DNA from: Quercus robur
Lineage: Eukaryota; Streptophyta; Magnoliopsida; Fagales; Fagaceae
Length of the DNA stretch: 64,000 bases
Reading direction: 5' to 3'
Assembly: GCF_932294415.1 (NCBI RefSeq)
Contig: NC_065538.1
Coordinates: forward strand, 14,689,830 to 14,753,829
In this document: piece after piece, positions 56,903-64,000 of the stretch
How the letters are laid out: every line of letters starts with the position of its first letter
Numbering within the stretch: the first letter of the stretch is position 1
Notes under the pieces: generated by a model
The model's input: the letters and a program-made list of their open reading frames with translations, nothing else
Databases searched by the model: none
What the model was told of the DNA's origin: nothing
Made by a program: the position numbers and the translations under genes

Positions 56903-58768
56903 TCAGTTAGTTCGAGTCTTTTGCATCCAAAACCTTTTAGATGCACCATGAGCATTGGAGTTCTTATTCACATGAGAATGATTACCAACTCTAGAATTGG
57001 AATAAAGGTTTAAAGCCTTTACCAAATCACCAATAAGTACCATAGGATCAAGTGCTTGAGGCACAGGTACTTTTGGTTTATTTGCTCTCTTAGCAGCTTG
57101 CAGCTTGTAACAGTTTGGACGGATGTGTCCAGACTTTCCACAAAAGTGACAAACCCATGCAGGCTTATCATGTGTCTTGTCCTTAGATAGGGTAGGCTTC
57201 TTAGACTTAGACTCTTTCAGATCAACCCTAATTTTCCTAGATGATGAACCTTCTAAGGGTTTAACAACCTCACTCACAGGGGGTTTGACAGTTTCACTCA
57301 CTATCTCACTCATGGAAGGTTCAGAAGAAGAAGATAAAGGAACAAACTTTGTGGAATGGGGAGCAAACACAGAGATGCTTTCAACATAACCTAAACCAGT
57401 TTTGTTAGAATAAGACTTTTGAACACTCAGCATTTGATCAAGTTTAGAACTAGCAGATCTAGCAACAGATAAATCAAGTTCCAAAGATTTAACTTTATCA
57501 AGCAAAAGCATATTTTCAGTTTTCACATTGTTCAAAAGTTCATTAGCATCAAACAGATTAACAAACAAATTCTTCTTTTCAAGCTCAAGAGATTCAATTT
57601 TCTTCAGGCCAAGTTCAACATTCATAGCATCCTTTGCAGCAACTTTGCAAAGTTTATTATAGGCCTCTTGAAGATCTGCATCTTCAGAGAGTTCCCCATC
57701 AGAAGGGTTCTCTTCAACAGATATGCTCTCATCGACTACAGCAGTAGCGGTAAAAGCAATGAAGTTTCCATCCTCATCACAATCAGAATCATTATCAGAA
57801 ACTTCACCATCACTAAGGGTTACAGCCATAGCCTTACCCTTAGACTTCAAATAGGTTGGACATTCAAATTTCATGTATCCACACCCTTGGCATCCAAAAC
57901 ACTGAGAGCCCAAAGAATTATTGGAAGATTGACCTACTTTTTCTCTAGGTTTATCATTATTGTTAACCTTAGTGGAATCATGCTTCCTAAAATTTATAGG
58001 TTCAACAGTGTTTGTGCCTCTTGCCTTTCTGTTACTATTCCTCAGAAAGTTTCTAAAGTTCTTGGCAAGATATGCAATCTCTGTAGCAGAGAGCTCATCA
58101 TCAAATCGACCACCTTCAACATCATCAACTGACTTAAGAGCGATTGATTTGAATTTGGTAGTTTTGGGTAGATCCAACTCATAAGATTGAAGAGATCCTA
58201 CAAGTCCATCAACAGGGATGGAGTCCACATCCTTGCTTTCAGTAATGGCAGTCACCTTGGGTCTAAAGTCTTCAGTCAAAGATCTAAAAATCTTCCTAAC
58301 AATTTTAGGTTGATCATAGATTTCACCCAAGTTAAAAGCAGAATTAACAATATCATTCAATTTAGCATAGAATTCATCAAAAGATTCATCATCAGACATC
58401 CTAATGCTTCCAAATTTAGAAGTTAATTGCTGCAATTTGTTGATTTTGACAATCTTTGTGCCTTCATGCACAGTCTGGAGGATATTCCAAGCAGTATGAG
58501 CAACCTCAACATTAGAGATTCTCTTAAATTCCTCCATAGAAACAGCGTTAAAGATCGCATTCATAGCCTTGCTATTAAACGCAGCTGCTTCTTTTTGAGA
58601 AGTTTCCCACTCACTAACAGGAGTAGTAGGTTTCTCCCATCCGTATTCAACAGAGTTCCACACCCTCTCATCAATGGATTTCAGGAATACTTTCATCCTT
58701 ACTTTCCAATAAGCATAATTATTCCCATCAAAGTGAGGAGGAATAACTATAGAGTGTCCGTGTTCCAT
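56903..58768 (-). CDS. gag of LTR element 2 (fossil element)
   Basis: An open frame of about 621 residues from MEHGHSIVIPPHFDGNNYAY. The first 230 residues are the Copia-type gag capsid-like region (WKVRMKVFLKSIDERVWN, FDEFYAKLNDIVNSAFN). A coiled coil follows in the middle (about residues 380-470), and the CCHC zinc knuckle CHFCGKSGHIRPNC is near residue 550. It stops after FWMQKTRTN with no pol in the same or a neighbouring frame. The first ATG in the family context is at 58768. Confidence 0.85.
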   Translation of the reverse strand: MEHGHSIVIPPHFDGNNYAYWKVRMKVFLKSIDERVWNSVEYGWEKPTTPVSEWETSQKEAAAFNSKAMNAIFNAVSMEEFKRISNVEVAHTAWNILQTVHEGTKIVKINKLQQLTSKFGSIRMSDDESFDEFYAKLNDIVNSAFNLGEIYDQPKIVRKIFRSLTEDFRPKVTAITESKDVDSIPVDGLVGSLQSYELDLPKTTKFKSIALKSVDDVEGGRFDDELSATEIAYLAKNFRNFLRNSNRKARGTNTVEPINFRKHDSTKVNNNDKPREKVGQSSNNSLGSQCFGCQGCGYMKFECPTYLKSKGKAMAVTLSDGEVSDNDSDCDEDGNFIAFTATAVVDESISVEENPSDGELSEDADLQEAYNKLCKVAAKDAMNVELGLKKIESLELEKKNLFVNLFDANELLNNVKTENMLLLDKVKSLELDLSVARSASSKLDQMLSVQKSYSNKTGLGYVESISVFAPHSTKFVPLSSSSEPSMSEIVSETVKPPVSEVVKPLEGSSSRKIRVDLKESKSKKPTLSKDKTHDKPAWVCHFCGKSGHIRPNCYKLQAAKRANKPKVPVPQALDPMVLIGDLVKALNLYSNSRVGNHSHVNKNSNAHGASKRFWMQKTRTN

Positions 58769-58826
58769 GACAACAGGGGTCAAGGACCAGTTCAGTGATC
58801 AAAGGATCAACAACAAAAGAGCTACC

Positions 58827-58838
58827 CGCTCTGATACC
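58827..58838 (-). other. Primer-binding site of element 2
   Basis: The minus strand reads TGGTATCAGAGC next to the 5' LTR, identical to element 1. Confidence 0.9.
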
Positions 58839-58839
58839 A

Positions 58840-59692
58840 CTGATAGTTTTTAGACCCCTTAAACAATTAATTTAACCTAGGTAATTAGCCAAGTTGTTAC
58901 TTAGTCCAACTAAACAAGTCTAGGTTATGACAATAATAAAGATCAAATTATGCAAAGTAGTGGAAAATAAATAACACAAGATATGATTACCCAGGAAACC
59001 AAACCGGTAAAAACCTGGGGAGGATTTGACCTAGCTATCCTCAAGGTAAACTCGAATCCACTATCTTGAAAGAATCGAAATTCATACAATAAGACTTACA
59101 AGACCCCACGCTCGACTTCTTATTGCTACCAACCAGTAGAACTTACTGACACGACCACGTGCAAGCTCCGAATCTACGGACTCCTTTTTTCTTGGATTCA
59201 CCACCAGATACAAGCACACCTACTTGTGTTTTCTTTAAGGTTCAATGGCAGCAACTAAATTGATCATCAAGGCGTAGATAAATCTTCTCCTTAAAAACCT
59301 TAAGTTTGTGTAAAGGAAAACTCCTCTAGATCTCACAAGAGATTTACACAAACTGCAATTATGAGCAACACTAAAACGTGGCTAGGGTTTGCCTTTTATA
59401 CTTAGGACAAATAAGAAACCCTAAAAACGTTCTAAAACACTTAGGGCTGAGTTGGACGAATCTGCAGAAAATCATTCTGCCCGAGCTTCGATTGATCGAG
59501 CCTGTCTTTCGATCGATCGAGCCAGGCCGAAAGGCACAATGCTTCCTGCTTTAACTCGATTCTAACTTTACATAAAATCACAACTTTGAGCTAGACTAAA
59601 ACACTTCTAAACACATTGTTTTGATCATGGTTTGCCAACAATACAAATTAGAGTTCTAAATACATAAAATCCTAAAACTTTAGAACCTAAAA
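58840..59692 (-). repeat. 5' LTR of element 2
   Basis: About 853 bp. It aligns end to end with 52428-53279 with scattered substitutions. Confidence 0.9.
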
Positions 59693-60721
59693 AATTGAAC
59701 TAGCTTGAAGCTTATCCGAAACAAGTTTCATCATGCCATCATTGTTGCTAGCATTATCTACAGTTATGGCAGATAACTTCAAATCAATGTTCCAATCAGA
59801 AAGACACTCCAAAAGGATTTTAGAAAGAGAATACTTATCATGTGGAGATGGCATACGAATAAACCTAAAAAAAATAAACACAAATATGATTAACTAAAGA
59901 AAGAAAAAAGTTAATAAGCTTGCCTAAGAATCTAAAAACTAGTACAACAAAATGACTCAAATAAAAAAAATACTTTATAACTTGGCTTTCCAAAGTCCAA
60001 GAGTCACTTATATAATGCGCTATGATTACCATGAATGACCTCTTACTGTTGTTTGTAGTCCACAAGTCCGTTGTGATTGCAACTTTACTTGCATTCTTGT
60101 CAATTTATACCATAGTCTTCTGCTTCTTTTCATTATAAATTTTTTTGACATCTCGCTTCAATGTGTTTCTTCCTACTATCTTAAAATTTGACCGAAGAAC
60201 ACCAACAAAATCCCGAAACCCAACATGATCAACAATTGCAAGAGGGTACTCATGCAAAATTACCATTCACACAAGGTCCCTCCTCAAAGCCTTTTGATCC
60301 TCTTCATTAAAAACACTAGGACTTGAGATCCCTTTACTTCTTGCCTTATTGTGTTGTTTGACAAGAACTTGCTTCCTAATATCTGTTCCTTCCCTCGGAG
60401 GACTTGATTCCTTCGGAGCACTTGGAAAACTTTTTGCTATGTGCAATTTTAGATGAGTCGTCCCTGATGTACTTGCTCCAGCCATAAGTCTTCCACAGTA
60501 GTTGCATTAGGCCTTAACTTTCCCATCAATATTCTTCTTCTTAAAATGATTCCATACACCTGAAGTTTTTCTTCTTTTAGTGCCTTGTTGTTGTGGATTC
60601 TCAACCGGAATGGACTCAACTTCCTCTCCAAACAACGATTGTGATTCTGATGTCGTGCTAGTTGGGGGCCTTGGGGTTGGGGTTGAGGCAGAGGATGTGG
60701 TAGACATGTAGGCAACTGCAA

Positions 60722-61761
60722 AGAGAGAGAGAAAGATTAGTTAAATATACATGGGTCCTTCAATCATTTCATTATTAAATATACTATGAATGTAAGGTTA
60801 ATTTGTGGTTTATCGAAAATTGCACAATAGCATTAAAGTGGTCCAATTTGATTTCTTTTCAAATGTGTACAGAGTACAGACTATTAGTGTTTAAAGAAAG
60901 GTTCAGCCATGAAACAAGAAATTGAGAACACCTTAATGCAGTCAAAAACCAAGTCTTACATGCTCCGTTTGTGCAAAAACTTGGACAGATTCACTCCTCT
61001 CTATAAATAGACATATACCATATAGAATCAAACACCTTAATGCAATCAAAAACCAAATCTAGCACATACCCAGTTGATAAAATTCAATCAAAAACCAAAT
61101 TTGAAACATACCCAGCTGAATTCAAACACACACCCAGACGATAAATTCAACAAGACAACACAAGTAAACAACATGCAAAGAACAAAAAACTCACCAGTTG
61201 ACAAATTTAGTCTAGAAAAGGAAACAAAAGCTAATTATCAACTGAATCCTCCCAAAACGTCAAACCCAGATACCCACAGAAAAGAATTTTCTTTTGAAGC
61301 CAAACTAGCAAAAGAGGGAAAAAGAATGAGTCATTTACCTGAGAAAAGAAAGTGGTAGGAAGACCCAGTTGATTCGCATAGAACAAGGAATGAGAATCAA
61401 GCAAAAAATCGATGCCAAAACCAATAACTGTGGGTATATGCAAGAGACAGAACCTTCCCAAAACGTCAAACCCAGAAACCAATAGAGCAGAAGTGGTGAG
61501 GAGAGACAAAGAGAGAGAGTGACGGTGAGGACTGAGGAGAGGCAAAGAGAGTGTGAGACTGAGTGACGATGAGAAAGGTTTAGGGTTTTTTTTTTTTTTT
61601 TACGGGTCGGGTTTGGATAATATCCATACCCTGCCCGAAAAATTCGGGTAATATCCATACCCTACCCGATTAAGCTCTACCCATTAAGAACCGAGTATTA
61701 CTCGAAACATTTGGATCGGGTAGGGTTGGAATCCATTACTCAATGGGTGTGGCCATCCCTA
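60722..61761. other. Right subterminal region of hAT element
   Basis: From 61590 onward, repeated CATACCC(T)(A/G)CCCG motifs and their inverses lead to the terminus GGCCATCCCTA. Earlier parts are AT-rich with a direct repeat (CACCTTAATGCAATCAAAAACCAA-type phrases near 60931 and 61031). No gene is seen. Confidence 0.65.
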
Positions 61762-61769
61762 CTAGTATC
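61762..61769. repeat. hAT target-site duplication, right
   Basis: CTAGTATC, matching 48704-48711. Confidence 0.92.
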
Positions 61770-62141
61770 ATAGGCGACCAAAGGGCAGCCTCCTAGTTAC
61801 TAGATCAACATGCTACAATAATTCCATAAACACTTAGCAAAGATATGGCAAACAAATAAAGTAGCCCTATATTCGGATTTGATAATACCATTACTTTGAC
61901 TACTAATGTTTCTACAAAACAATCTAATAAGAGTGGGGGAAGGGACCGCTTTTAAGACTACTAAGGTCTTTCTTTCCTCCTTTTATTAGAGTTTAGGTCT
62001 TTCCCTCTTCTCTTCCACGTGTGTATCAAATGATGGAATTTATGTGTAAACTATGAAAGGAACAAATGCATAAGGTCATCTAAAATTTAAAGTGTGTTTG
62101 ACATCAGTTTTTAACTTTTATATACAATTTTTTTAAGAGGG

Positions 62142-62325
62142 ATGCTACGTCCATAATATTTTTATAACATTTTCACAACAAATCATAGGTGGTTAGTATT
62201 ATTGGTTCAAATTTGAATCTAACACTAAGATTACTTTTTTGCCCTAACAATAGTAACCAGTAACAATCTACCACTTAAGATTTGTTGTAAAAATGTTGTG
62301 AAAATGTTGTGGACATATCATTTAT
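62142..62325. mobile_element. MITE, about 184 bp
   Basis: The left ATTTTTATAACATTTTCACA and the inverse of the right end (ACATTTTTACAACAAATC, TGTCCACAACATTTTCACAA) form TIRs of about 43 bp that are nearly the whole arm. It is non-coding. Similar phrases at 18600-18640 and 18740-18780 suggest relatives in the window. Confidence 0.7.
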
Positions 62326-63170
62326 CTTTTTTAAAACTTTGCTTTTTCCCATTTTTTTCTCACTTTTTTCAAGATATAAGTATATTTTAGCATATTTCCA
62401 GCAAAAAAAATTTCAAGAAAAAGTTAGATAAACTGTTCACAAAATGACATTTAATGTAGCATACATAGTTAAGAAATAGGAATTCATTTACACAATTTAT
62501 TATTTTTATTATTTTTTTTAAGAAAGAATTCATATACACAATTTAAATTTGATGTCCGGTGATTGTCACATGATACACTTCGTAGATTCCAAACTTCTAC
62601 TTTTTGTGTGGGATTGGAATTCAATGCCAACGTACTCCAAACTTACGAGACAACTAAACAATGAATTATTGATCAAGAATAAGGTTGGTAGTGTTTTCCA
62701 AGATTTCTTTTCAAGCTACGTGCATGATTTATTCTTGCAAATTTTGATGCAAAATATAATTTTTTTTTATAGTACATGCTGACAAATAAAATTTGACCTT
62801 ATCAAAAGTTTGTAAATGGTGACCTAATCAAAAGTTCACTGATTTTTTTTCTTGATTGCTGATATGCTAAGATCTAAGGCATTTTGAACTCATAACTTTC
62901 TTTTGAATCCCATATCATTTGGCCAGTAAGCTTTATTATTATTTTTTTTAATGTTAAATTTCAGCCAATAAGCATTTGATTCTTATTTTCGTCTGATAAG
63001 TAATAACATGGGCGGAGCCAGGGAATCGAGAGGAGGCAACTGCCCCCCTGACTAATCCTAAAATGTCCTTTGCCACTTAAGAATGACCGGTAGTTTTAAA
63101 ACTTGCTCCTTCTGAAAAAAAATAAAAAAAACGCTTTGGTACTTGAAAAATAAGCACCAATCTCACTTTA

Positions 63171-63472
63171 AGAGGGGGTTTGGATCCACGTTCATGTCTC
63201 ACGTCCGCATTTTAGTTTCTTTTTTTTTTTTTGGTTGGCACGCGTTTCAGGAGGTTTGTGGTTACTGTTTATGAACTGTAGCCACAAATGTTGACTTTTC
63301 AATCATGAATGGTGCATCCGTGCACTGTTTACAGACCCACAAATATCACTTTTTAATAATTTTTTCATTAAAAATGGGTCCCATGGTACTATTCACACAT
63401 TTAAAAATTATTTTGCTACAGTATTTTCAGTTTTCAGTTTCAGCAAAATAAGTTCTATCCCAACATACCCTA
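63171..63472. mobile_element. Possible MITE with GGGTTTGGAT ends
   Basis: The left AGGGGGTTTGGATCCACG and the right end, which reads TAGGGTATGTTGGGATAG on the other strand, are imperfect inverted ends around about 300 bp without an ORF. No target duplication was fixed. Confidence 0.4.
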
Positions 63473-64000
63473 AATAGACTTTAGCCACTGTCACGCGTTT
63501 TACCACGCCACTGGTACTACTCTCACGGTAGTTTTTCACCATTGAGAACATAGAAAGAAATGCTTTCTCCTACAGATTTGTTAAAAGCTTTCAAGCTAGG
63601 CACTGAGATATATATAGTTATACTCTAAAATCTGAATACTTTTAGTTTGATTTATTTCTCAAATTTATTTGAAGGAATCAAATTATATGAAAAGTATATT
63701 TTTAGTTAATTAAGATTATTGAGTAGATTTTATAATTCTTTAAAAAGTATCTAATTAGTATATGTGTGTGAAGTTCATTTCTAGAAACTTGAACCTTGAT
63801 TCTTATCTTCTATACCCCACAAGCACTTATACTGTGGAGTGGTCATCACAATAATGGTGTATGGTGATGATAGAAATTAAGTTTGAAGATGGAGTTGTTT
63901 ACCATTGTTTATTTATTATTACATTAATATCAATATATATAGAGGCTTTTTCTTAAATATTTTCTTTTAATCTTGCCTCTGAATATATATATATATATAT

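Larger units (their letters stand above)
52428..59692 (-). mobile_element. LTR element 2: gag-bearing, no pol seen, inside hAT transposase
   Basis: The fossil is 7.27 kb with two near-equal LTRs and a 5-bp target duplication AATTG at 52423-52427 and 59693-59697. In minus-strand order it has LTR, primer site, an open gag, a non-coding spacer, an open plant-transposon-type ORF, a purine tract and LTR. No protease, integrase or polymerase region is recognised, so it was probably mobilised by a relative. Structurally it looks nearly whole for its type. By eye the LTRs differ by a few percent, so it is fairly young and younger than the hAT element. Confidence 0.9.
51214..60707 (-). pseudogene. hAT transposase gene, broken and split by an LTR element
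   Basis: On the minus strand the start at 60707 opens a Ser/Thr/Pro-rich leader. A BED-type zinc finger follows, about 60420-60560 (WNHFKKK, CNYCG, HLKLHI), then the central RNase-H-like region (VAITTDLWTTNN at about 60070; SAITVDNASNNDGMMKL at about 59720). After the inserted LTR element come HVHCASHILNLVVQEGL (52350-52405), a helical region, and the hATC dimerisation domain (51214-51500, with DVLGWWKRNASKYPTL and TIASESAFSTSGR). In-frame stops occur in the BED finger (60507-60509), at 60267-60269 and at 51958-51960. It is related to the zinc-finger BED RICESLEEPER/DAYSLEEPER group. It cannot encode an active transposase. Confidence 0.88.
48712..61761 (-). mobile_element. hAT transposon, 13 kb including a nested LTR element
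   Basis: The termini TAGGGATGGCC and GGCCATCCCTA are perfect inverses and are flanked by CTAGTATC on both sides. Subterminal GGGTA/TACCC motifs (GGATCGGGTA, CATACCCTACCCG) fill both ends. Removing the LTR element at 52428-59692 leaves about 5.8 kb. Inside, on the minus strand, is a broken hAT transposase gene; between it and the left end are fragments of two host genes (49135-49335 and 50533-50899). The transposase is dead, so this copy could move only with outside help. Confidence 0.9.
61770..64000. other. Spacer with MITEs, no gene seen
   Basis: Two short inverted-repeat elements lie here (62142-62325 and about 63171-63472). A phrase GGGCGGAGCCAGGGAATCGA at 63010 resembles plant transposon-edge text but was not resolved. 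(AT)n closes the window (63981-64000). Short frames such as 62549-62782 have no family signal. Confidence 0.55.

Noticed and set aside
57668-58798. Several plus-strand open frames across the gag of LTR element 2
   Set aside because: Antisense shadows of the long minus-strand gag.
63007-63060. GGGCGGAGCCAGGG phrase as a defined transposon end
   Set aside because: It resembles text near plant transposon edges, but no partner end or target duplication was found.

Overview
The window is nuclear DNA of a flowering plant, most likely a woody eudicot. It shows GT-AG introns, a UGT91-type glycosyltransferase, DUF627/DUF629 proteins, and a dense layer of plant transposons (gag-bearing LTR elements, hAT, CACTA, MULE, MITEs) in AT-rich spacers. 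An oak-family origin is plausible, but that is an inference and the species cannot be fixed from sequence alone. No rRNA, tRNA or CRISPR array was seen.

Three protein genes look intact. One is a single-exon UGT91-like glycosyltransferase (14606-16024, +). The other two are five-exon DUF627/DUF629 genes on the minus strand: copy B (29193-32969, 881 aa) and copy D (43119-46779, 906 aa). Both belong to the ubiquitin-hydrolase-related family but stop before the peptidase domain that full-length members carry. Two broken relatives lie in the same orientation. Copy A keeps exons 4-5 at 1219-1719 and an exon-1 scrap at 13929-14022. Copy C keeps only exons 4-5 at 39156-39642. The locus is therefore a decaying tandem array whose repeat unit is gene plus spacer. 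Two spacer copies (about 17340-24033 and 33470-38785) are paralogous, and each works as an empty site that dates insertions in the other.

Layout: 1-2380 is the 3' part of copy A and its flank. 2381-12690 is a broken gag-bearing LTR element inserted in intron 3 of copy A; its internal block is inverted and its 3' LTR is split by a CACTA-like element (to 12375) with an in-frame 45-bp minisatellite. 13929-16024 holds the exon-1 relic and the UGT. 17340-24033 is spacer 1, carrying a TIR element and a 2.6-kb solo LTR. 24034-28342 holds a CACTA left end and fragments of a GT14/DUF266-like glycosyltransferase and a purple acid phosphatase. 28938-32969 is copy B. 33470-38785 is spacer 2, carrying a 2-kb insertion and a Pack-MULE. 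39156-39642 is copy C and 41928-46779 is copy D with its flank. 48712-61761 is one hAT element with an 8-bp target duplication. It carries fragments of a DEAH helicase and a spastin-like AAA ATPase, and a second LTR element of the same family as the first sits inside its transposase gene. 61770-64000 is MITE-bearing spacer.

The common theme is gene-fragment traffic: MULE, hAT and probably CACTA elements in one 64-kb stretch all carry pieces of host genes, next to a tandem array of truncated DUF629 genes. Family names come from recalled motifs, not database searches, and repeat identities were judged by eye.
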